From Nonomuraea thailandensis (lineage in GTDB: Bacteria; Actinomycetota; Actinomycetes; Streptosporangiales; Streptosporangiaceae): a DNA stretch of 64,000 nucleotides. The position numbers were made by a program, and so were the translations under genes. Position 1 is the stretch's first letter. Each line of letters begins with the position of its first letter. The notes beneath the pieces are model-generated. The model was not told the DNA's origin. It was given only the letters and a program-made list of their open reading frames with translations, and ran no database searches. The stretch is taken from NCBI RefSeq assembly GCF_024172165.1, contig NZ_JAMZEB010000002.1:4175501-4239500 (forward strand), written 5' to 3'. Positions 17,183 through 25,806 of this stretch are shown piece after piece.

Positions 17183-18913
17183 ATGAAGGACACGGGCGCG
17201 GGGCAGGACACGGACGCGGAGGACACAGGCGCGGAGGACACAGGCGCGCAGGACGCCGGTGCGGGGAAGGACACGGGCGCGCAGGAGGCGGGCGCGCGGT
17301 GCGAGCGGGTGGCGCGGCAGGCGCTCGGCCTGACCGACCTGCGGCCGGGCCAGCTCGCCGCGATGACCGCGCTGGCGCGGGGCCGCGACGTGCTGGTGGT
17401 GATGCCGACCGGCGCCGGCAAGTCCGCGATCTACCAGGTGCCCGCGCTGCTCCTGCCCGGCCCCACCGTGGTGGTCTCGCCCCTGATCGCCCTGCAGCGC
17501 GACCAGGTCGAAGCGCTGCGCGAGCACGACGAGGCGGCGGCGAGCCTGGACGCCGGCACTTCGGCCGGCAGGCGGCGCACGACGTTCGAGTCGCTGCGAG
17601 CGGGCGAGACGGAGTTCCTGTTCTGCGCGCCGGAGCAGCTCGCCCGCCCGGACGTGGTGCGCGACCTGGCCGAGGTCGAGCCCTCCCTCCTGGTGGTGGA
17701 CGAGGCCCACCTGATCTCCTCCTGGGGGCACGACTTCCGCCCCGACTACCTGCGGCTGGGGTCGCTGGCGCGGGCGCTGGGCCGCCCGGCGATCGCCGCC
17801 CTGACGGCCACCGCGGCCCCGCCCGTGCGGGCGGAGATCGCCGAGCGGCTGGGCCTGCGCGATCCCTTGGAGATCGTGCAGGGGTTCGACCGGCCGAACA
17901 TCTCGCTCGAGGTGCGCCGCATGCTGGACGACCCCGCCCCCGAGATCGTCGCCGCGGTGCGCGAGGAAGCGGGGCCGGGCATCGTCTACACGGCGGTGCG
18001 CCGGCAGACCTGCCGCCTGAGCGGGCTGCTGAACGAGGCGGGGGTGCGGGCGGCGCCGTACCATGCCGGGCTGCGGCGATCCGAGCGCGACGACGTGCAC
18101 GGCAGGTTCATGGCCGGCGAGCTGGACGTGGTGGTCGCCACCAGCGCGTTCGGGATGGGGATCGACAAGTCGGACGTGCGGTTCGTGCTGCACGCCGAGG
18201 TGCCGGGGTCGCCGGACGCCTATTACCAGGAGATCGGCCGGGCCGGCCGGGACGGCGAGGCGGCCAGGGCGGTGCTGTTCTACCGTCCCGAGGACCTGGG
18301 CCTGCAGCGCTACTTCACCTCGGCCGTACCGGACCTGGAGACGCTGACCCGGGTGGCGGAGGCGGTCGCCGAGGCCGGGCCGGGCAGCGACCGCAAGGCG
18401 CTGCGCGAGCGTACGGGGTTGTCGCCGCGCCGCCTGACGCTGCTGCTCGACCTGCTGGAGCGGACGGGGGCGGTGGAGCTGGGCGCCCGCCGCGTCGGCC
18501 CGGCGCCCGGCGGGCCCGGCCCGGCCACCGCGGCGGAACTGGCCCGGCGGCTGGCCGAGCGCCGGCGCGACGTCGAGCGCACCCGGCTGGAGATGATGCG
18601 CCGCTACGCCGAGACCGGGGACTGCCGGCGGCGTTTCCTGCTCGGCTACTTCGGCGAGCAGCTCGCCGACCCGTGCGGCGACTGCGACAACTGCCGGGCA
18701 GGCACCGCCGGACGGCAGCCGGAGGAGAGCGGGCCGTTCCCCGCGCACGCCAGGGTGGTGCATCGCACCTGGGGGGCGGGCGAGGTCGTGCAGGTCGGCG
18801 AGGACCGGCTGACCGTCCTGTTCGACACGGCCGGTTACCGGGAGCTGCAGCTCGACGCGGTGCTCGAACAGCGGCTCCTCACCGAGGCTCCCCCTGGGAG
18901 CCAGCTGCGTTGA
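17183..18913 (+). CDS. RecQ-type DNA helicase with DUF3553-like tail
   Basis: A 576-residue ATP-dependent 3'-5' DNA helicase for repair and recombination. After a repetitive N-terminus (residues 2-39) come motif 0/I (Walker A PTGAGKS, 75-81), DEAH (173-176), motif III LTATAAPP and motif VI QEIGRAGRDG. Cys481, 498, 501 and 504 form the RecQ zinc site (PCGDCDNC). There is no HRDC domain; instead the last 60 residues (HRTWGAGEVVQVGEDRLTVL) resemble DUF3553. GGGGAG precedes ATG 17183. It is 78 bp from the C45 gene and probably unrelated to it. Confidence 0.9.
   Translation: MKDTGAGQDTDAEDTGAEDTGAQDAGAGKDTGAQEAGARCERVARQALGLTDLRPGQLAAMTALARGRDVLVVMPTGAGKSAIYQVPALLLPGPTVVVSPLIALQRDQVEALREHDEAAASLDAGTSAGRRRTTFESLRAGETEFLFCAPEQLARPDVVRDLAEVEPSLLVVDEAHLISSWGHDFRPDYLRLGSLARALGRPAIAALTATAAPPVRAEIAERLGLRDPLEIVQGFDRPNISLEVRRMLDDPAPEIVAAVREEAGPGIVYTAVRRQTCRLSGLLNEAGVRAAPYHAGLRRSERDDVHGRFMAGELDVVVATSAFGMGIDKSDVRFVLHAEVPGSPDAYYQEIGRAGRDGEAARAVLFYRPEDLGLQRYFTSAVPDLETLTRVAEAVAEAGPGSDRKALRERTGLSPRRLTLLLDLLERTGAVELGARRVGPAPGGPGPATAAELARRLAERRRDVERTRLEMMRRYAETGDCRRRFLLGYFGEQLADPCGDCDNCRAGTAGRQPEESGPFPAHARVVHRTWGAGEVVQVGEDRLTVLFDTAGYRELQLDAVLEQRLLTEAPPGSQLR
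17186..17299 (+). repeat. In-frame ~15-bp repeats at the 5' end of recQ
   Basis: Seven imperfect units of the type GAGGACACAGGCGCG, some 18 bp long, encode an acidic run of D-T-G-A / D-A-E / Q-D-A-G blocks at the N-terminus of the helicase. All units are multiples of three, so the frame is kept. Confidence 0.8.
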
Positions 18914-19340
18914 GCCGGTTCACCGCCAGCGCCAGCACGGTGCCGTACACCACGTGCCCGGCGACCATGACCGCCTGCCGGTCCTGCCGGTCCCGCGAGG
19001 CCGGCGGCAGGATGCCCAGCCCGGGGATCCAGCCCTGGTAGCTGGAGGCCCAGATGGTCAGGGCGTAGCCGGCGCCGGCGGCCGCCGGGACGCGGCGGCC
19101 CCTGGCCAGCGCGCCGTACAGGGCGCCCAGGGTGATGCCGAAACCGGCGTGCGCCAGCGCGCCCGCGACGCCCTCGCCGGGCTTGGGCCGGTGCCGGTGG
19201 CCAGGGAGCAGCGCCCGGACGATCCGTTTCGGCGGCTGGTCGGGCATGAGGCCCAGCCGGCGGCCCGCCACCATGACCCCGCTCATCGCCGCGGTGGCGA
19301 GCGCGCCGCCCGCGGCGCCTTTCATGAGATCGCTTACCAT
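18879..19340 (-). CDS. DUF1440/YagU-like membrane protein
   Basis: A 153-residue protein with about four hydrophobic segments, including GGALATAAMSGVMVAG at the start and a central YALTIWASSYQGWIPGLGIL, the part that resembles YagU/DUF1440 proteins. The function is unknown. It ends 35 bp inside the convergent recQ gene. ATG 19340 is the likely start, with GGAGGG some 12 nt upstream; ATG 19325 is possible. It lies 41 bp downstream of a TetR gene on the same strand and may share its transcript. Confidence 0.6.
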   Translation of the reverse strand: MVSDLMKGAAGGALATAAMSGVMVAGRRLGLMPDQPPKRIVRALLPGHRHRPKPGEGVAGALAHAGFGITLGALYGALARGRRVPAAAGAGYALTIWASSYQGWIPGLGILPPASRDRQDRQAVMVAGHVVYGTVLALAVNRLNAAGSQGEPR

Positions 19341-19381
19341 GCAGGGCCGTTGCCCTCCGGACGCGGCCGGAAACGCCCGCG

Positions 19382-19984
19382 TCACCCCTCTGCGGCACGC
19401 AGCAGCCGGTCGGCCTGGCGGAGCAGGCCGTCCAGGTACTCGCGGCCGCCGGCGGGGGTGTCCGGGTCGATGAGCATGCGGTACATGGCCGCGCCGACGA
19501 CCATGTCGATCACGGTGTCGAGGTCGGCGCCGGCCTCCGGATGGGCGCGTTCCAGCGCGGCGCGGATCAGCCGGCGGCGGGGCTCGATGTACTGCTCGCG
19601 GTAGGTGGCCAGCAGGGACGGCTGGGTGACACTGGAGCCGATGAGCAGGGCCAGGACCGCGCGGAAACGCTCGTCGCTGAGGGTGCCCGCCCAGGAGCCG
19701 GCGAGCCGCTCGTCGACCGGCCGCGCCGCGGCGTCGGCGGCCTCCCAGACCTCGGCCCCGGGAACGAGGGTGCGGGCCTGCTCGATCGCCTGGACCAGCA
19801 GCTCCTCCTTGGAGGACCAGCGCCGGTAGACGGTGACCTTGGCGACCCCGGCGCGCTTGGCGATCTGCTCGACGTTGGCGCCCTCCGGGCCGCGCTCCAC
19901 GAACAGCTCCAGCGCCGCCTTCATGATCGCCTCGTCGGCCTCGGGGTCGCGCGGCCTGCCCCGGGTGCGCCGCGCCGGGGTCAT
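19382..19984 (-). CDS. TetR-family regulator coupled to the MBL gene
   Basis: A 200-residue regulator beginning MTPARRTRGRPRDPEADEA, the RGRPR arm typical of TetR proteins with a C-terminal TetR_C domain. The helix-turn-helix is EQIAKRAGVAKVTVYRRW (about residues 42-60). The ATG overlaps the restored stop of the metallo-hydrolase as ATGA, and GGAG lies 6 nt upstream, so both were translated together. The perfect palindrome at 20903-20926 ahead of the operon is its probable operator. Confidence 0.87.
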   Translation of the reverse strand: MTPARRTRGRPRDPEADEAIMKAALELFVERGPEGANVEQIAKRAGVAKVTVYRRWSSKEELLVQAIEQARTLVPGAEVWEAADAAARPVDERLAGSWAGTLSDERFRAVLALLIGSSVTQPSLLATYREQYIEPRRRLIRAALERAHPEAGADLDTVIDMVVGAAMYRMLIDPDTPAGGREYLDGLLRQADRLLRAAEG

Positions 19985-20854
19985 CGGAACTCCACCCGTC
20001 CCGGCCCCGTGCCGGACGCCGGCGGGACAAAGTGGGGCGCGTGCCCGGCCCGCAGCCGCCAGCCAGGGGTGAGAACGGCCTCCATGTGCGTACGCAACTC
20101 CCGCAGCCCTCCTTGCCGGGCCTCCCGCCGGCGAACGCGGGAACGACCCGGTCGGCATGGTAGCGGGTGTTGTCGTGGGCGAACAGCGGCACGGTGGCGG
20201 GCTCGGCGGCCAGCAGGGCCTGGACGCGCCGGGCCGCCTCGATCTGGCGGGCGGTGTCGGCGCCGCCGATGGTCATCCGGCGGACCTGGTCGACGGCCAG
20301 GTGGGGCAGCGTGTAGAGGGTGTCGCCGACGAACAGCACGCTGCCGCCGTCCATGCGCAGCAGCACGCACATGTGACCGGGCGAGTGGCCGGGGGTGGGC
20401 AGCAGGATGACGCTGCCGTCGCCGAAGTGGTCCTGGCTGTCGGGGAACGCGCCGAAGGGGCCGGAGTCGAAGGCCGGGAAGGAGAGGTTGTCCTCGACCA
20501 GGCCGAAGGAGTGCGGGTAGAGCACGCCGTGGTCCCGGTCCCGGCGGTCCAGCACCACCTCGGCCCGGGCAGGCTGCGCAGCCCGCCCGCGTGGTCGTCG
20601 TGGACGTGGGTGAGAAATACGGTGCCGACCTGCGCGGCGTCGTAGCCGAGCCGGGCCAGCCGGACGCGCAGGTCCTGGCCAGGGTCGAGGCGGTACTCGT
20701 CGCGCTCGGTCAGCAGGCGCGAGGTCAGGTCGTAGTACCCGTCGTGGTCGTGGGCCTGCTCCCAGTTGACGCCGGTGTCGACCTTCATGACCCCGTGCCG
20801 GGGGTGGTCGATGAGGTAGGCGTGGACGGGCACCGCGATCTGCGCCTTGTCCAC
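19981..20854 (-). pseudogene. Metallo-beta-lactamase-fold hydrolase with two frameshifts
   Basis: Three frames must be joined to read the protein. The first (20854 to about 20572) carries VHAYLIDHPRHGVMKVDTG and the zinc motif THVHDDH. The second (about 20565 to 20125) carries AEVVLDRRDRDHGVLYPHSF, LLPTPGHSPGH and VGDTLY. The third (about 20110 to 19981) carries LRELRTHMEAVLTPGW and ends in a TGA overlapping the tetR start, which supports it as the true C-terminus. It resembles AHL-lactonase-type MBL proteins. GTG 20854 is the first in-frame start, but protein-like sequence continues upstream toward 20925. Either a pseudogene or two sequencing errors. Confidence 0.75.
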
Positions 20855-20902
20855 CAGGGTGCGCAGGTAGCCGTTCAGCCCTTCCCAGCCGTCCAGGCCG
20901 CC

Positions 20903-20926
20903 GTAAACGCATACGGATGCGTTTAC
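20903..20926. promoter_or_regulatory. Perfect 24-bp palindromic operator, probably for TetR
   Basis: Arms GTAAACGCAT and ATGCGTTTAC flank a 4-bp centre ACGG, a perfect 10-bp dyad of the size and form bound by TetR dimers. It lies directly ahead of the MBL-tetR transcription unit, so autoregulation is likely. It also lies at the 3' side of the DUF899 gene (20994). Confidence 0.75.
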
Positions 20927-20993
20927 ATATCAGACCGGCCGCGACCACGGTGGCCGGCGGACCCGCCGGCCACCGTGTGGCCCGACGGTGTGC

Positions 20994-21683
20994 CTAGACG
21001 GGGTCCGGGCCGTACAGCGCGGCGATCTCCTCGGAGCCGGTCCACCGGCTGTAGGTGGGCGACTGCGGCCAGCCGTCGGGCGAGTCCTGCCACTCCTCCT
21101 GCCGCCCGTACGGCAGCAGGTCGATCAGCGCGAAGCTGTGGCTGAGCTGCTCGGTGCCCCGGCCGTTGGTGTGCCAGGTGCGGTACACGCTCTCGCCGTC
21201 GCGCAGGAACACGTTGACGGCGAAGCCGCCGCCGGGCGGCGCGCCGACGTCGGACCCGAACGGGCTGTTCGCGGTGGAGTACCAGGTCATCCTGTTCCCG
21301 ACCCGCCTCTTGTAGGCGAGCGCCTCGTCGATCGGGCCCTGGGTGACGACGACGAACCGGGCGTCGTAGCCGTCCAGGAACTCCAGCCGGGTGTACTGCG
21401 AGGTGAATCCCGTGCAGCCGGGGCACTGCCACTGCTTGCCCGGGAACCACATGTGGTTGTAGACGATCAGCTGCCTCTTGCCCTCGAAGACGTCCGCGAG
21501 CCGGACCGGCCCGTGCTCGCCTTCGAGGGTGTAGTCCGGCATCGCCACCATGGGCAGGCGGCGGCGCTGGGCGGCGATGGCGTCGAGCTCCCGCGTGGCG
21601 GCCTTCTCCCTGGCGCGCAGCTCGTCGAGCTGCTTCTGCCACGTGGCGGCGTCGACGACGGGCGGTAGTGCGTTGGTGCTCAT
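20994..21683 (-). CDS. DUF899 thioredoxin-like protein
   Basis: A 229-residue cytoplasmic protein of the DUF899 family. Features are a coiled N-terminus (QKQLDELRAREKAATRELD), then GKRQLIVYNHMWFPGKQ and a CPGC pair (QCPGCTGFT) in a thioredoxin-like fold, and SHSFALIDLLPYGRQEEW near the end. GAGGG lies 3-8 nt before ATG 21683. It is 84 bp downstream of the LLM oxidoreductase on the same strand and may be in that transcript. The reaction is unknown. Confidence 0.82.
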   Translation of the reverse strand: MSTNALPPVVDAATWQKQLDELRAREKAATRELDAIAAQRRRLPMVAMPDYTLEGEHGPVRLADVFEGKRQLIVYNHMWFPGKQWQCPGCTGFTSQYTRLEFLDGYDARFVVVTQGPIDEALAYKRRVGNRMTWYSTANSPFGSDVGAPPGGGFAVNVFLRDGESVYRTWHTNGRGTEQLSHSFALIDLLPYGRQEEWQDSPDGWPQSPTYSRWTGSEEIAALYGPDPV

Positions 21684-21767
21684 GGGTCCCTCACTGATGG
21701 GGTGCGCGACTTGCGGTGCGCAGAGGTAGACCCGGCCCGGCCGCCGAACTCATCGCTCGCCCTCGCG

Positions 21768-22748
21768 TCAGGCGGTGAGCCGGGGGATGACCTGCTCGCC
21801 GAACAGCCGGATCGCGGCCAGCACCTCGTCGCGCGGCAGGCCGCCGATGTCGATCAGCACCAGGTGCGCGTCGAGCCCGAGCAGCTTCTGCTGCGCGTTG
21901 AGCCGGTCGGCGACCTCGCCGGGGTCGCCGCAGATCGCCGCGCCCTCCATCAGCGTGTCGATGTCGATCGCCCTGCCGTCGCCCCGCCACGGGCTGGCGA
22001 ACGCGGCGTACGCCTCCAGGTAGGGCCGCCACCGCTCCCGCGCGCCCCGCTCGGCGACGAACACGTGGCTGGGCAGCGCGACCCGGCCGGGATGGTCGCG
22101 CCGGTAGCCGGCCACGACGTCCGCGAAGACGCCGGGATCGCGCAGGGTGCTGGGCAGCATGAGCGGCATGCCCAGCTCGGCGGCGAAGTCGGCGGAGGCC
22201 GCCGAGCCGCTGCCGACCCATAACGTCGGGTGCGGCCGCTGGACCGGGCGCGGGGTGGTGGTCACGCCCTCCAGCGGGCTGCGGAACGTGCCGCGCCAGG
22301 TGACGTTCTCCTCCTGCAGCAGCTTCAGCAGCAGGCGCAGGTACTCGTGGAAGCGCGGCCGCAGGTCGGAGGGGGCGATGCCGAAGGCGACGTCGGTCTC
22401 CTTCGACACGCCCCGGGCCACGATGAGCTCGGCGCGCCCGCTGGACAGCACGTCGAGGGTGGCGAGCTCCTCCGCGACGCGCACGGGGTCGTGGTGGGCC
22501 AGCAGGGTGACGCCGGTGGACAGCCGCAGGGTGGTGGTGCGGGCCGCGATGGCGGCGAGCAGCAGCTCCGGCGCGGAGACGATGTAGCGGGTGAAGTGGT
22601 GCTCGCCGATGGCGACGCCGGTGAACCCGGCCTGTTCGGCCGCGACGGCCTGGTCGACGATGGCGCGGACGCGATCCGGCTCGGAGGACGCTCGCCCGGT
22701 GCGTGGATCCGGCAGGTGATCCCCCAGGATCAGCAGGTAGACATCCAC
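21768..22748 (-). CDS. LLM-class flavin-dependent oxidoreductase
   Basis: A 326-residue luciferase-like monooxygenase using reduced flavin; the substrate is unknown. Family marks are LLILGDHLPDPRTG at the start, GVAIGEHHFTRY, LSTGVTLLAHHDPVRVAEEL and VGSGSAASADFAAELGMPLM. The start is GTG 22748, which lies in the loop of a 14-bp inverted repeat. The gene follows the ECF41 sigma gene by 47 bp on the same strand, which suggests co-transcription. Confidence 0.85.
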   Translation of the reverse strand: MDVYLLILGDHLPDPRTGRASSEPDRVRAIVDQAVAAEQAGFTGVAIGEHHFTRYIVSAPELLLAAIAARTTTLRLSTGVTLLAHHDPVRVAEELATLDVLSSGRAELIVARGVSKETDVAFGIAPSDLRPRFHEYLRLLLKLLQEENVTWRGTFRSPLEGVTTTPRPVQRPHPTLWVGSGSAASADFAAELGMPLMLPSTLRDPGVFADVVAGYRRDHPGRVALPSHVFVAERGARERWRPYLEAYAAFASPWRGDGRAIDIDTLMEGAAICGDPGEVADRLNAQQKLLGLDAHLVLIDIGGLPRDEVLAAIRLFGEQVIPRLTA

Positions 22749-22772
22749 AATCTTGGACTCTACCTGCTGATC
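22728..22772. promoter_or_regulatory. 14-bp inverted repeat around the LLM start codon
   Basis: GATCAGCAGGTAGA (22728-22741) and TCTACCTGCTGATC (22759-22772) are perfectly complementary with a 17-nt spacer that contains the GTG start. In the minus-strand mRNA this forms a strong stem with the start codon in the loop, so it may control translation, or it may be a protein-binding site. Confidence 0.65.
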
Positions 22773-22795
22773 GTCGCCTGCTCGCGGGCCCGCGT

Positions 22796-23737
22796 TCAGC
22801 GCAGGGCGAGCGGCACCTCCGACGCGATGCCGGTCAGCTTCTCCGGGTTGCGGACGTAGTAGAGGCCGGTGATGCGGGCGTCCTCGACCCTGACCGCGAT
22901 GACGCCGTCGATCTCGCCGTCGACGCGGAGCACGAGTGCCGGGCTGCCGTTGACCACGGTGGGGTCGCCGCTGAGCGTGACCTGGGCCTTGCCGATCCCG
23001 CCGACGATGAAGCGGGCCACCTTGCCCGCGCCGACGATCGGCCGCGGCGCGGCCTGCTTGACGCCGCCGCCGTCGCTGATCAGCACGACCTCGGGGGCCA
23101 GCACGTCCAGCAGCCCCTGCAGGTCGCCGGTCTCGAACGCGCGCTGGAACGACTCCAGCGCGGCCCTGGCCACCCCCGGGGGGACCACCTCGCGGGGGCG
23201 GCGGGCGTCGACGTGCCGGCGGGCGCGGTGCGCGATCTGCCGGACGGCCGCGGTGCTCTTGCCCACGGCGGCCGCGATCTCGTCGTAGCCGACGTCGAAC
23301 ACCTCGCGCAGCACGAACACGGCCCGCTCGGTCGGCGACAGCGTCTCCAGCACGAGCATGAGCGCCATCGACACGCTCTCCGCGAGCTCGGCGTTCTCGG
23401 CCACGTCCGGCGTGGTGAGCAGCGGCTCCGGCAACCAGGGGCCGACGTACTCCTCCCTGCGGCGCTTCATCGAGCGCAGCCGGTCCAGCGCCCGCCTGGT
23501 CGCGATCCTGACCAGGTAGGCACGCCGGTCGAGCACCTGCTCCAGATCGACCTTCATCCACCCCAGCCAGGTCTCCTGCAGGACGTCCTCGGCGTCGGCC
23601 ACCGATCCGAGCATCTCGTAGGCGACGGTGAACAGCAGGTTGCGGTGGGCGACGAACGCCTCGGTGGCGGCGTCCGCCGCGACGCCGCCGGCCGGCGGCC
23701 CGTCCGTGGCCGCCGTCAGCTCGCTGCGCTCGTCCAT
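22796..23737 (-). CDS. ECF41-group (SigJ-like) RNA polymerase sigma factor
   Basis: A 313-residue sigma factor: sigma region 2 at about residues 28-95, the ECF41 linker motif WLPEP at 101-105, sigma region 4 at about 125-180 (VGYDEIAAAVGKSTAAVRQI), then a SnoaL-like C-terminal domain. The two C-terminal ECF41 marks are present: DGGG at 222-225 (followed by VK) and NPEKL at 297-301. In this group the fused domain replaces an anti-sigma factor. AGGAG lies 6 nt before ATG 23737. Likely targets are its own operon and the divergent SDR gene, which has a matching promoter. Confidence 0.92.
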   Translation of the reverse strand: MDERSELTAATDGPPAGGVAADAATEAFVAHRNLLFTVAYEMLGSVADAEDVLQETWLGWMKVDLEQVLDRRAYLVRIATRRALDRLRSMKRRREEYVGPWLPEPLLTTPDVAENAELAESVSMALMLVLETLSPTERAVFVLREVFDVGYDEIAAAVGKSTAAVRQIAHRARRHVDARRPREVVPPGVARAALESFQRAFETGDLQGLLDVLAPEVVLISDGGGVKQAAPRPIVGAGKVARFIVGGIGKAQVTLSGDPTVVNGSPALVLRVDGEIDGVIAVRVEDARITGLYYVRNPEKLTGIASEVPLALR

Positions 23738-23781
23738 GTCCCGCTCCTAGCTGTTCGCTGTCCAGTGTGCTCCATTCACGA

Positions 23782-23808
23782 GTCGCCGCCCGCCGCCGCC
23801 GTGTGACA
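23782..23808 (-). promoter_or_regulatory. Possible ECF41 promoter toward the sigma gene
   Basis: TGTCACA on the minus strand (23808-23802) followed after 16 nt by CGAC (23785-23782), one mismatch from the ECF41 -10 core CGTC. It would drive the sigma factor's own operon. Confidence 0.35.
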
Positions 23809-23842
23809 CCCGTGACGGGTGGCGTACGCCACATGCCCGCCG

Positions 23843-23870
23843 TGTCACAGGGGCCGGGGCAGCCGTCGTC
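23843..23870 (+). promoter_or_regulatory. ECF41-type promoter of the SDR gene
   Basis: TGTCACA at 23843-23849 and CGTC at 23867-23870 with a 17-bp spacer (another CGTC lies 3 bp earlier). These are the known -35 and -10 elements of ECF41 target promoters. It lies 51 bp upstream of the SDR start and faces it. Confidence 0.7.
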
Positions 23871-23920
23871 TCATGGTCGTCAAGGCTCATCCGCCACAGC
23901 ATGGAGAACGGGAAGACATC

Positions 23921-24756
23921 ATGAGCAAGGTCTGGTTCATCACCGGTTCGTCGCGCGGCCTGGGCCGTCAGTTCGTGGAGGCGGCCCTGTCGCGCGGCGA
24001 CAGGGTGGCCGCGACCGCCCGCGCCACCGCCGGGCTGGACGACCTGGTGGCCGCCTACGGCGACGCGGTGCTCCCGCTCGCGATGGACGTCACCGACCGG
24101 GCCGCCGTCTTCGAGAGCGTCAAGCGGGCCCAGGAGCACTTCGGCCGCCTGGACGTCATCGTGAACAACGCCGGCTTCGCCCAGATCGGCGCGGTCGAGG
24201 AGCTGACCGAGCAGCAGTTGCGCGACCAGATGGAGACCAACCTGTTCGGCGCGGTGTGGGTGGTCCAGGCCGCGCTGCCCTACCTGCGCGAGCAGCGCTC
24301 GGGGCACATCGTGCAGCTCTCCTCGGCGGCCGGGCTCATCGCGATGCCGCTCGGCGGCGCGTACCACGCCTCCAAGTGGGCCCTGGAGGGCCTGAACGAA
24401 GCCCTGGCCGGTGAGGTCGCGGGCTTCGGCGTCAAGGTGACCATCATCGAGCCCGGCGGCTTCGCCACCAGGGGCGGCAAGAACCCCGACCCGCTCGACA
24501 ACGGGCACGTGGCCCTGCCCGACCCGGCCTACGACGACCTCCGCGTGCGCCTGGGCGCGGTCGCGGGAAAGCAGCCCGCGGGCGACCCTGCCGCCGCCGC
24601 CCAGGCGCTCCTCAAGCTCGCCGACCTGGACAACCCGCCCCTGCGGGTGCTCTTCGGCCAGGGCTTCCACCCGATGATCCAGCAGGCCTACGCCGACCGG
24701 CTCAGGACGTGGGACGACTGGCAGGAGCTGTCGGCGCAGGCGCACGGCGATCTCGG

Positions 24757-24781
<25 letters not shown>
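23921..24781 (+). CDS. Short-chain dehydrogenase, probable ECF41 target
   Basis: A 286-residue NAD(P)-dependent oxidoreductase. The cofactor loop is TGSSRGLG (residues 8-15), NNAG follows in the middle, and the active site is Ser in QLSSAAG with YHASK. A long C-terminal part after PGGFAT sets it with classical SDRs of the oxidoreductase group that accompany ECF41 sigma factors. GGGAAG lies about 6 nt before ATG 23921. The gene faces away from the sigma factor and has its promoter. It overlaps the convergent SDR gene by 25 bp. Confidence 0.88.
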
Positions 24782-25698
<917 letters not shown>

Positions 25699-25735
25699 GA
25701 TGTGCCACCTCGGGGAAGGACGCGACGGGGAACGC

Positions 25736-25756
25736 ATCGCAACTCGAAGTTGCGAT
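25736..25756. promoter_or_regulatory. TetR operator site 1 (SDR/tetR gap)
   Basis: ATCGCAACT-CGA-AGTTGCGAT, a perfect 9-bp dyad, 38 bp ahead of the SDR start. Its twin is at 25786-25806; the two centres are 50 bp apart, close to five helical turns. Confidence 0.8.
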
Positions 25757-25785
25757 ACGCTGATCCTGCCATCCGCTCCCGAAGT

Positions 25786-25806
25786 ATCGCAACTCGGAGT
25801 TGCAAT
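25786..25806. promoter_or_regulatory. TetR operator site 2, over the tetR start
   Basis: ATCGCAACT-CGG-AGTTGCAAT, the same dyad as site 1 with one mismatch. It covers the ribosome binding site (GGAG) and the first two bases of the tetR ATG, so binding would block both transcription and access to the start. Confidence 0.78.
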
